Origin: Brumimicrobium mesophilum
Lineage (GTDB): Bacteria; Bacteroidota; Bacteroidia; Flavobacteriales_D; Crocinitomicaceae
DNA: 64,000 nucleotides
Direction of reading: 5' to 3'
Assembly: GCF_003025005.1 (NCBI RefSeq)
Contig: NZ_PVSS01000001.1
Coordinates: 248,001 to 312,000 of the forward strand
Below are positions 18,750 through 26,662 of this stretch, piece after piece. Numbering within the stretch: position 1 is the first letter of the stretch; each line of letters begins with the position of its first letter. Under the pieces are notes generated by a model, which saw only the letters and a program-made list of their open reading frames with translations, was not told the origin of the DNA and ran no database searches. The position numbers and the translations under genes are program-made.

Positions 18750-19166
18750 TTATGTCGTAGCAGAACATTTTCCACAGATTCCTTTGGCTTGAATTTCCTG
18801 TTTCTCAATAATAAACCCAGGAACCTTTATCTTAGGTAATTCATCTATTTCCACACAAAAAACTTCCTGGCATTGGCGACATTGAAAGTGAATATGATTG
18901 TGCTCATGTAATCCTTCATCGTGATTACAAACCACGTCACATAGCGCTAATTTTTTTACATCACCTGGCATTACGATTTCATGAATAACCCCATTATTGA
19001 TAAAGGATTTGATCGTTCTGTACAAGGTAATTCTATCAAAATCTTTCAACTCATCTTCAATATCTTGAGTCGATACAGCGTGATCATTTCTTATAAAAAT
19101 ATCAAGAACTTCCTTTCTAAAAGGAGTAACACGTAAATTCTTTTTTTTTAAAATATCAACATTCAT
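18750..19166 (-). CDS. Fur-family metalloregulator, Zur-like
   Basis: 138 aa. The N-terminal winged helix is RVTPFRKEVLDIF ... RITLYRTIKSFINNGVIHEI. It is followed by a metal-binding dimerisation domain with a His/Cys-rich stretch (CDVVCNHDEGLHEHNHIHF, about 76-94) and two CxxC pairs (C96/C99 and C131/C134) for structural zinc. Fur-family proteins repress target genes when loaded with their metal. The gene is divergent from a ZnuD-like TonB receptor, and a perfect palindrome lies 2 nt beyond its own ATG, so self-regulation and control of the receptor are likely. That context favours zinc (Zur) over iron, but metal identity is inference. Confidence 0.88.
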   Translation of the reverse strand: MNVDILKKKNLRVTPFRKEVLDIFIRNDHAVSTQDIEDELKDFDRITLYRTIKSFINNGVIHEIVMPGDVKKLALCDVVCNHDEGLHEHNHIHFQCRQCQEVFCVEIDELPKIKVPGFIIEKQEIQAKGICGKCSATT

Positions 19167-19168
19167 AG

Positions 19169-19185
19169 ATGCAATATTGTTGCAT
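19169..19185. promoter_or_regulatory. candidate Fur/Zur operator
   Basis: ATGCAATATTGTTGCAT is a 17-bp inverted repeat (perfect 6-bp arms, 5-bp centre). It sits 2 nt from the fur-like ATG and 6 nt upstream of the receptor's -7 box, so a bound repressor would block both directions. Confidence 0.6.
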
Positions 19186-19191
19186 TTGTAT

Positions 19192-19199
19192 TATATTTG
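19192..19199 (+). promoter_or_regulatory. -7 box of the TonB receptor gene
   Basis: TATATTTG, 17 nt before the chosen ATG at 19217, just beyond the palindrome. Confidence 0.55.
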
Positions 19200-19216
19200 T
19201 GCCAGATTCAAATTCA

Positions 19217-21472
19217 ATGAAAGCAAAAATAGTCATTTTTCTTTACTTTATTTTCTCTTTTCAACTCTATTCTCAAGAGGTTGCTGGAAAGGTTATCAAT
19301 TCCGAATCTAAGGAAGTTATCACTTTCGCAAAAGTAGGTTTTCCCGATATAAACAACTATACCAGCACGGATGTAAATGGAGATTTTTCCTTCGATAACC
19401 TTCCAAAAACTGTTTTAAGAATTAAAGCAACTGCATTTGATTATAAAGTACTTGTTAAGGAAGTAGATATATCAAAAGGAGGACCATTAATTATAGAAAT
19501 GACTCCTTTACACACCGTTTTTGAAGAAGTTAAAATTACAGCTTCGGAAGGTCGTATTGAAAGAGAGAACATCACTTCTGTAGAAGTGGCTACAAAAGAT
19601 GAGTTGTTCCAAACAGGTGCTACCACTTTGGGAGAATCATTGTCATTAATTCCCGGAGTTCAATCGAGTTCTGTAGGAATGGGAATTAGCAAACCTATAA
19701 TTCGAGGACTTTCAGGAATGCGCGTTGTGACCTATAACAACGGTTTACGAATAGAAAATCAGCAATGGGGAAGCGATCATGGAATGGCAGCATCCGAGTT
19801 AGGTTTAGGAAAAGTTGAAGTCGTTAAAGGACCTTCCTCCCTACTCTATGGAGCAGATGCTTTGGGTGGAGTAATTCATTTCATCGATGAGCCTTATTTG
19901 CAAAAAGGTAAAAGCGACGCATATTTTTCTACCAAGTTTGAATCTAATTCTATGGGAACAACAAACGAATTAGGGTTTAGAATTCATAAAGGTAAATGGC
20001 GCGCAAACATTCATGCAAACTATGAAAACCATGCCGATTTTCAACTACCAGGTGGGAATTTCATTAAAAACTCAAGATTCTGGGGAACTAATTTCAAAAC
20101 AAGTTTAGGCTTCCGAAATAAAAATTATCAATTAAATATTCGTTATCAGCTTGGTTACAAAAGATTAGGTATTCCAGGACATTCTCACAACGAGAATCCA
20201 CAAGCCATTGATTTTATTTCGAATGACAGAAAACGAGAAGGAACACTTCCTGCTCAATTTAATTTTAACAACTTCCTTTTAATTGAAAACACAATTTTCT
20301 TTAATCGCTCAAGTTTATTGATTCAATTAGGAAACACCAATAGTGATCTACAGGAATACGATGAAAAAGTAACATTGCCGTTTACACATTTAAATGTAAA
20401 CAATACAACTTATAACATTCGTTACACTTATAAAGTGACAGAGAAAATTGGATTAAAAACAGGAGTTCAAGGAATGGCGAAAATCAACAAGAATCGTTTT
20501 CCAAGTTCAGCATTATTAATTCCAGACGCCAACACATTCGACAATGGAATTTACGCCCTAGCCGATTATGAAACAGGAAAATGGCGTTTCCAAGGAGGTT
20601 TAAGATATGATATTCGTTCACTTTCTGTGCTGAGTTCACAAGATTTAGATTCTACTTTGACCACAAATATCAACACAAGTGCAACAAATAAAACCTTCCA
20701 AGGTATAAATTACTCTGCAGGATTTGTAAGAAATACTAAGCTTACTTCAATCAGATTTAATGCATCGAGTGGATACCGAGCTCCTCATGTTGCAGAATTA
20801 AAAGTTGATGGATTCCATCATGGTTCTTTACGCTATGAACGAGGTGATGAAAATTTAAAATCGGAACATGCCATCCAACTTGACGCTGCTTTGGAATTGC
20901 ATTTTGAACATATTGAAATTATTATAAATCCATATTATAATCGCATTTCAAATTTTATATTCTTGAATCAAACAGAAGATTTTGCAGGTAGTTTTCCAAT
21001 TTTTGAATATGGACAAACCGACCTTGCCCATTTGTATGGTGGAGAAGTTGGAATTCATTATCACCCACACAAAATTCACCGTTTACATATAAATAGTAAT
21101 TTCTCGGCCACGATCGCAGAAACACAAGATGGCTCTCCAATTAGCTTAATACCTCAACCCAATTTAAACACTTCCATTCGAATTGATATTAACAACAAGC
21201 ATAAAATTAGAATTAAAAATATTATTCTAGAACACGCTTACTATCTTCCTCAAAATAGAGTTGGGCTAAATGAAACTACTTCTGTAGATTATCACTTATT
21301 GAATTTAGCAGCTCATCTATCAATAGGACAACAAGAAAGTTTAGATATTTCAATTGGAGTTCGAAATTTATTAAACACCAATTATAGAGGGCATTTATCC
21401 TCATTAAAAAACCTTGGTCTTTCACAACCAGGAATTAATGCTTTTGTAGCATTAAAATATAAAATCCAGTAA
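19217..21472 (+). CDS. TonB-dependent receptor, ZnuD-like, with CarboxypepD_reg N-domain
   Basis: 751 aa from the ATG at 19217 (MKAKIVIFLYFIFSF signal peptide). The frame is also open from 19169, but that ATG is inside the operator and upstream of the promoter box. Order: carboxypeptidase-like domain (EVAGKVINSESKEVITFAKV), plug (GESLSLIPGVQ ... KPIIRGLSGMRVVTYNNGLR ... VEVVKGPSSLLYGADALGGV), then a 22-strand-type barrel ending in AFVALKYKIQ. Extracellular loops are His-rich: GIPGHSHNE near residue 330, DGFHHGSLRYERGDEN, HYHPHKIHRLH. This is the pattern of zinc receptors such as ZnuD. Its neighbours, a Fur-like regulator and a Cys/His-rich lipoprotein, support metal uptake across the outer membrane. 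Confidence 0.9.
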   Translation: MKAKIVIFLYFIFSFQLYSQEVAGKVINSESKEVITFAKVGFPDINNYTSTDVNGDFSFDNLPKTVLRIKATAFDYKVLVKEVDISKGGPLIIEMTPLHTVFEEVKITASEGRIERENITSVEVATKDELFQTGATTLGESLSLIPGVQSSSVGMGISKPIIRGLSGMRVVTYNNGLRIENQQWGSDHGMAASELGLGKVEVVKGPSSLLYGADALGGVIHFIDEPYLQKGKSDAYFSTKFESNSMGTTNELGFRIHKGKWRANIHANYENHADFQLPGGNFIKNSRFWGTNFKTSLGFRNKNYQLNIRYQLGYKRLGIPGHSHNENPQAIDFISNDRKREGTLPAQFNFNNFLLIENTIFFNRSSLLIQLGNTNSDLQEYDEKVTLPFTHLNVNNTTYNIRYTYKVTEKIGLKTGVQGMAKINKNRFPSSALLIPDANTFDNGIYALADYETGKWRFQGGLRYDIRSLSVLSSQDLDSTLTTNINTSATNKTFQGINYSAGFVRNTKLTSIRFNASSGYRAPHVAELKVDGFHHGSLRYERGDENLKSEHAIQLDAALELHFEHIEIIINPYYNRISNFIFLNQTEDFAGSFPIFEYGQTDLAHLYGGEVGIHYHPHKIHRLHINSNFSATIAETQDGSPISLIPQPNLNTSIRIDINNKHKIRIKNIILEHAYYLPQNRVGLNETTSVDYHLLNLAAHLSIGQQESLDISIGVRNLLNTNYRGHLSSLKNLGLSQPGINAFVALKYKIQ

Positions 21473-21492
21473 CCAAACAATAATAAATAAAT

Positions 21493-21696
21493 ATGAAAAA
21501 GAGACTATTTTTAAGCGCATTAGTGGCAGTAGGACTATCCTTCACATCATGTAAAAAATGTTCAGAGTGTCATTATGATGGACCAAATGGTGAAATCGAA
21601 TTAGGTGAATACTGTGGTGATGATTTAGAAGAGCTAGAAGGTTCTGGAACAGAAATTAATGGTGTGAAATACGAAGTTCATTGCCACGAACACTAG
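21493..21696 (+). CDS. small Cys/His-rich lipoprotein, putative metal binding
   Basis: 67 aa with a lipoprotein signal peptide (MKKRLFLSALVAVGLSFTSC, Cys20). The roughly 47-residue mature part holds CKKCSECHYD at the start, a lone Cys in GEYCGDDLEELEG, and VHCHEH at the very end, giving many possible metal ligands in a tiny acidic protein. The gene begins 20 nt after the receptor's stop codon on the same strand, so it is almost certainly in the same operon. Inference: periplasmic or outer-membrane-attached metal binder working with the TonB receptor. No characterised family is recognised, and binding is unproven. Confidence 0.82.
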   Translation: MKKRLFLSALVAVGLSFTSCKKCSECHYDGPNGEIELGEYCGDDLEELEGSGTEINGVKYEVHCHEH

Positions 21697-21865
21697 GTTA
21701 TAGATGGAAAAAGAGAATGGAGAATGAGTGAAAATTAGCGAAATATTAATAATTTTCTTCTAAATTTCATTCATTCTCTTATTCAACTCATCTTTTAGGC
21801 AACCCTATTTAGAAAATGCAAAATTAACAATTGTTAATTGTTAATTCTCAATTCTCATTTATCCC

Positions 21866-21873
21866 TATCTTTG
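21866..21873 (+). promoter_or_regulatory. -7 box of the 715-aa secreted protein gene
   Basis: TATCTTTG matches TAnnTTTG and lies 20 nt before the ATG at 21894. It falls within the open frame upstream of that ATG, supporting the shorter start. Confidence 0.5.
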
Positions 21874-21893
21874 CAATTAAAAAACAATTTAAA

Positions 21894-24041
21894 ATGCAAT
21901 TTGGATTTCATAAAGTTATTGCTACAAAACTTATTCTTCTGGTATTTTTGATCAGTTCTTTTAGCTTCAATAGTAACACTGTCAATGCACAATACAATTT
22001 ATTCTCAAGTTTTTCAGAAGTTCAATTACGTATAGACACTAATATCTATAAATTCACTTTGGATAGAATTTTTGTGCAAAACGAATGGCAAATTCCTTTT
22101 GAATATCAAGAAGTGGATCCAATTGTAGAATTTCGAATATTTCCAAAAAACAAAGATATTATTCCAAATTCTTGGATATTAAAACCAGCCAGTGAATATA
22201 AAATTGTAGACTCTCTAACTTTGCGAGTAGATGGATATCTTCATTTCAAAGTCCAATTCAACGACCTTTCTCAAACTGATTTTTTAAATATTGTACTGGA
22301 AGAAGAAGGCAAAACAATAGCACTTCCAATATTTCCATACTCCAACACTTTTGCTACAATTTACCCTGGAGAAGGAGATTTGTATATTGGAGATGAAAAG
22401 ACTTTTGAACTGGTGACCAATCGTCCTGAAAACATTGTAATTGATCCTATTTGGAAACAAAATGAGAATTACGAATATCGTATTCATCGCGAAAAAGATA
22501 AAATTTGGTTTACGATAATCCCTTTAGAAACTGGAAATATTGATGTTGATTTCTTGATTCAATTGTACAGGCCTAACATGAAAAACAATAGACCGCAATA
22601 CTTTTTGGACAGACAGTCATTCACTTTTAATGTAAAAGGTTCTCGTTTAAAGTTCCTAACATTTGAAAATCGTGAAGTTATTTGGGAAACCCAAAACCCT
22701 AAAGGAGTTGAACTTCAGATTGACAACCACAGACTTCTGGCGATTAACAAAACATATAGGTTAGAAGCAACTGATGAAAGTGGAGGCCCACTTATAGCTG
22801 AAATGTACACTGTAAGAAGATTGAGTAATGACAAAATTCTTGTGATGTTCAGGCCATACAATTATCATAAAATTTCGTCGGGCTATTTATTCATAAAAGA
22901 TGGAGACGCTCCAAAATTCATCACCAATATCAACATCCTTCCCGAGCCTAAAATCAGTGAAATAAGTATTCTACGTCAAGGAGGAAGTTGGGTAAAATCT
23001 AAACAAGTTTATCCCGGTGAAACAGTTGAAATTCGATTAGAAGGAGAAGGAATGAGTCGAACGGACATTAAATTTGAAGATTTAATTGATGTATCCAACG
23101 ACAGTTTAATTAGAAATGAATCTGTAGCCAGTTACTTATTGAAAGTTCCAATCGACATTCGAAAAAAGAGTGTCAATATCTACTTTGGAGATACAAAAAC
23201 GGGAGTAATGCTAGATATAATTGAATACCAACGACCTAAAGAGTTGGATTTTGTTATTGTCGAATATGGTGGAACGCCCATAGTAGCAAACACCGCCTCA
23301 CAACCAATTCTTCACGAAAAAACGATTGGTGATGTTAATATCCAATTTGACAATTTATATATTGATGATGCTTTTAGGCTTTATGGTAAACAATATTTGG
23401 AAATAGAAATCCGGATTACAGACAATAACAACAAGCTTATTGAGAAACAAACTATCGACGATATTGAGATTTGCCCTGGATCTAATTCACCAAGAAGTTT
23501 TGCATATACAAGTGCAAATGGCTGCATGAACGAGCCTATATCTATTAACGATTATATTTCTAACAAAACCCACAGTATGGGTGATTGGTCTAAAATCGAA
23601 TTAATCATAAAACATCGAAAAAATTTATACGGCGGTCAAGGTTATACAAGTCGTGTGGAAATTATTAAAGCTAAATACATTGCTTTTGATGTGGACCTTT
23701 CTATTCCAGCGGGTTTAATTATTAAAACTGTAGGCGAGCCAGGATTCCCTGGATTAAGTGGTATTTCACATTCTATGTTGGCTCAATTTTCTTTCTATAA
23801 AAGAGATGAAATTCAAAAGATTCGTCCTTTTAAAATTGGTGCTGGTTTCTTGGCAAAAAACGCATTTAACTTTAACTCCGATGCTGAAGATAGAGATTTA
23901 GGAATTGTAGTATTAGGTTCAGTTTATCCTACAGGAAAAAAACGAAGATTCTCATTCCCTCTCTATGCTGGAATGGGCTATTTTTTAAATAATGAGAAGT
24001 TCTTTTTCTTAATTGGACCTGGAGTTAGGATTAATTTTTAG
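21894..24041 (+). CDS. large secreted or outer-membrane protein of unknown function
   Basis: 715 aa from the ATG at 21894; an ATG at 21831 precedes the promoter box and is rejected. An N-terminal signal (about residues 12-35, ending NTVNAQ) leads into a long beta-rich region with several Ig-like units (GSRLKFLTFENREVIWETQ; KQVYPGETVEIRLEGEG). The C-terminal 100 residues (VDLSIPAGLIIKTVGEPGFP ... AGMGYFLNNEKFFFLIGPGV) have the alternating pattern of a small beta barrel ending in a terminal aromatic/hydrophobic strand. I do not recognise the family. A multi-domain surface protein anchored by a barrel is plausible. No T9SS sorting domain is visible. Confidence 0.8.
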   Translation: MQFGFHKVIATKLILLVFLISSFSFNSNTVNAQYNLFSSFSEVQLRIDTNIYKFTLDRIFVQNEWQIPFEYQEVDPIVEFRIFPKNKDIIPNSWILKPASEYKIVDSLTLRVDGYLHFKVQFNDLSQTDFLNIVLEEEGKTIALPIFPYSNTFATIYPGEGDLYIGDEKTFELVTNRPENIVIDPIWKQNENYEYRIHREKDKIWFTIIPLETGNIDVDFLIQLYRPNMKNNRPQYFLDRQSFTFNVKGSRLKFLTFENREVIWETQNPKGVELQIDNHRLLAINKTYRLEATDESGGPLIAEMYTVRRLSNDKILVMFRPYNYHKISSGYLFIKDGDAPKFITNINILPEPKISEISILRQGGSWVKSKQVYPGETVEIRLEGEGMSRTDIKFEDLIDVSNDSLIRNESVASYLLKVPIDIRKKSVNIYFGDTKTGVMLDIIEYQRPKELDFVIVEYGGTPIVANTASQPILHEKTIGDVNIQFDNLYIDDAFRLYGKQYLEIEIRITDNNNKLIEKQTIDDIEICPGSNSPRSFAYTSANGCMNEPISINDYISNKTHSMGDWSKIELIIKHRKNLYGGQGYTSRVEIIKAKYIAFDVDLSIPAGLIIKTVGEPGFPGLSGISHSMLAQFSFYKRDEIQKIRPFKIGAGFLAKNAFNFNSDAEDRDLGIVVLGSVYPTGKKRRFSFPLYAGMGYFLNNEKFFFLIGPGVRINF

Positions 24042-24150
24042 CATGGAACCTCAAACTCGTGATAGCACTCTAAAACTTGCAGTGCGAGAATAACTGAATA
24101 AAGGAGGCTTAAAGCTGATAGCTGTTTTTAATAATTGAAATTAACCTCAT

Positions 24151-25953
24151 TTAAATATCCAATAACTCTAGAATTTCGAATGAGCCATTTTTAATACTGA
24201 AATTTTCATTTTTGCGATTTCTTATGTAGAGCGAAATTTCATTTGCATTGGCATCAAGTTGCTCAATTGCATAATTAAAATTCACAGGAAATGATTTTCG
24301 TGTCCCTTTATTCCATCTTAAGTTATGAAATCTATAATCCAAAGAATTGGAGGAATTGTCAATTATATTAAAATTAAAAGATGCAAATTCCCTATAAGTA
24401 TTGTCAGCTTCCATATCAGCATGAAAATGAAATTGCAACTTTCGATTTCTTAATGAATCAGGAATAATGCTTTTGAAAATCAAAATGTAATTTTCTTTAG
24501 AATTTCTAACATTTACCGATTTTTGGAAAATTAGTTTCTTTAAATAAAGTGATTTTCTTTTGTAGGCAACATGTGTAGCCAATGGATTATGGGCGATAAC
24601 ATTATAATCATCTAAGAATTCTTGATCACTAAACAAAGTGGATTTAGTAAAAACTATTTCTGAGGTGCGATTAAAATCTCTTTGAGAAATCATGAAATTA
24701 TCTGACTCTAACCCCCTAGAAAGATAGGCCCAAGTCAATTGCTGAATGGGATAAATAGAAATGGTAGTATATGGATCTAATTCTTTAACAACTTGATTAA
24801 AAAAAGATTTTGAAATTCTATCGTCTGGCGAGAAAACAGAAGTTGATAAATTTATTCGAGGAATCATTGTGATTGGAAAGAACAACATTACAACCATAAG
24901 CCAACTAATTTTTTTGATCTGATTTAAGACAAATCCCATCATCAAAAGAAATAGAATTACGAGGTGCATACCCACTCTATCCTCTGGATAATTCACTCCT
25001 AACACCTTAGCCATCAAAAGAATTGCTATACAGTTTCCAAAAAGAAACCAAGCCAAAACAGTAGAAGATTCACTAAAAAAATTGAAAGCACCCAATTTGA
25101 TCCACCGTTTAATAAAATAAAAAATCAACAGTGCTATAATAATTAACGATCCATATTTCAACCAAACTAAATCATGGAAAATGGTGTATTTGGCCAATGT
25201 TTTACCTGTAACTTCCCAGAAACCATCTAAACTTCCATAATACAAGGCTCCATTTGCCCTAAGAATATGTGCATAATAGAGATTAGGCAAATTTAAAACA
25301 CCAAGCAGAGCGTAATTCAGAAATAAAAGAAAATGCTGTTTTCTACTAAATGCCTCCTTATACATCCATTGAATAAGTACAAACAACAAAGCCATCAAAA
25401 TCAAAGTCAGAATAAAATTCAAATTCGCATAAACAGCAATACAGAGCAATAGAGAACTGATATAGGCTGACTTAATACTTTTAGATTCGATGAAATTTCG
25501 GATATAATGCAAGGAGAAAACAAATAGTCCAATTGATATTCCATACCCCCTTGTGTAGGCAAAATATTCTAAAATAAAAGGAATGCAAGTAGTACCTAGA
25601 AGAATAAACGACTTATATAATGAAGAGCCTATAGGTTTAATAAAACGATAAATACCCCAAAAATAAAAAGCAAAAGCAAAGACGTTTGGTAACCTTAAGA
25701 AAAAAAAGTGTTCCCCGAAAATTAGATATATTAAATGACAAATAGCACTATTCAACAAGTGATTATTTGCGTCCAACATCATATTTTCTCCCCAAATAGA
25801 GCCAGACTCAATATAATGAAAGAATGTTGCTGCTTCATCATGTAAAGGCTCCAAAAAATAAGCCCGCAGAAGAAGGTATAAAATCAAAAGTCCAAAAATT
25901 ACCCAAGTGAATAAAGGATAAAATTTGGACATTTTGCGTTCCAAGAAAGTCAT
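24151..25953 (-). CDS. GT-C-like polytopic membrane protein, putative glycosyltransferase
   Basis: 600 aa with roughly ten membrane segments in the first 370 residues, then a soluble periplasmic-type domain. Near the first helix is HDEAATFFHYIE, resembling the acidic loop motif of GT39/ArnT-type GT-C enzymes that use lipid-linked sugars; FLRLPN and a YFAYTRGYG segment are also typical of this superfamily. Acceptor and donor are unknown. The ATG at 25953 overlaps the TAA of the CoA-transferase gene by one base (TAATG), so translation is probably coupled; MSKFYPLF (codon 8) is an alternative start. The coupling is odd, as the functions look unrelated. Confidence 0.75.
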   Translation of the reverse strand: MTFLERKMSKFYPLFTWVIFGLLILYLLLRAYFLEPLHDEAATFFHYIESGSIWGENMMLDANNHLLNSAICHLIYLIFGEHFFFLRLPNVFAFAFYFWGIYRFIKPIGSSLYKSFILLGTTCIPFILEYFAYTRGYGISIGLFVFSLHYIRNFIESKSIKSAYISSLLLCIAVYANLNFILTLILMALLFVLIQWMYKEAFSRKQHFLLFLNYALLGVLNLPNLYYAHILRANGALYYGSLDGFWEVTGKTLAKYTIFHDLVWLKYGSLIIIALLIFYFIKRWIKLGAFNFFSESSTVLAWFLFGNCIAILLMAKVLGVNYPEDRVGMHLVILFLLMMGFVLNQIKKISWLMVVMLFFPITMIPRINLSTSVFSPDDRISKSFFNQVVKELDPYTTISIYPIQQLTWAYLSRGLESDNFMISQRDFNRTSEIVFTKSTLFSDQEFLDDYNVIAHNPLATHVAYKRKSLYLKKLIFQKSVNVRNSKENYILIFKSIIPDSLRNRKLQFHFHADMEADNTYREFASFNFNIIDNSSNSLDYRFHNLRWNKGTRKSFPVNFNYAIEQLDANANEISLYIRNRKNENFSIKNGSFEILELLDI

Positions 25954-26651
25954 TAAACCTTCTTCCTAACCGTTAACTGTTCAATTCTTTTCTCGAATTT
26001 ATCTCCTTGGAAAATGCGTTGAACAAAGATTCCTGGAGTGTGAATTTCATTTGGATCCAACTCTCCAGCTTCAACTAATTCTTCTACCTCTGCGATAGTT
26101 ATTTTCCCAGCCATTGCCATCACTGGATTGAAGTTTCTTGCTGTTCCTTTATAAATCAAGTTACCCTCTGTATCCCCTTTCCATGCTTTAACAATTGCAT
26201 AATCTGCAGTAAGGGCAGTTTCCAAAATATGTGGTTTTCCGTTAAAATCACGTACTTCCTTTCCTTCAGCAACTTCAGTTCCAAAACCTGCTGGTGTAAA
26301 AAATGCTGGAATTCCAGCTCCACCAGCGCGACAACGTTCTGCTAAAGAACCTTGAGGAATTAAATCAACCTCCAGTTCACCAGAAAGCATTTGACGTTCG
26401 AATTCGTCATTTTCTCCAACATAAGAAGAAATCATCTTCTTAATTTGTTTTTTTTGAAGCAATAAACCTAATCCAAAATCATCAACTCCTGCGTTATTAG
26501 AAATACAAGTCAAATCTTTAACTCCAGACTTTACAAGTTCAGCAATCGAATTTTCGGGAATTCCACACAATCCAAATCCTCCTAACATTAAAGTCATTCC
26601 TGATTCTATACCTTCACAGGCTTTCTCAACATTATCTACTGTTTTTCTCAT
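25953..26651 (-). CDS. scoA: 3-oxoacid (succinyl-CoA) CoA-transferase subunit A
   Basis: 232 aa class I CoA-transferase alpha subunit. Landmarks: [15 protein letters not shown], the loop [38 protein letters not shown], and [21 protein letters not shown]. The enzyme moves CoA between succinyl-CoA and acetoacetate; the catalytic Glu is in subunit B. No B-subunit gene follows here, although A and B usually sit side by side: the next gene is the GT-C-like protein, coupled by a TAATG overlap. It lies 11 nt after the pbp1A stop, so it is likely part of the same transcript. An active enzyme requires a scoB elsewhere. Confidence 0.93.
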   Translation of the reverse strand: MRKTVDNVEKACEGIESGMTLMLGGFGLCGIPENSIAELVKSGVKDLTCISNNAGVDDFGLGLLLQKKQIKKMISSYVGENDEFERQMLSGELEVDLIPQGSLAERCRAGGAGIPAFFTPAGFGTEVAEGKEVRDFNGKPHILETALTADYAIVKAWKGDTEGNLIYKGTARNFNPVMAMAGKITIAEVEELVEAGELDPNEIHTPGIFVQRIFQGDKFEKRIEQLTVRKKV

Positions 26652-26662
26652 ACTACTTTTCT

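Noticed and set aside
19169-19216. ATG at 19169 as the TonB receptor start
   Set aside because: It is within the palindrome and upstream of the -7 box; the ATG at 19217 starts a proper signal peptide.
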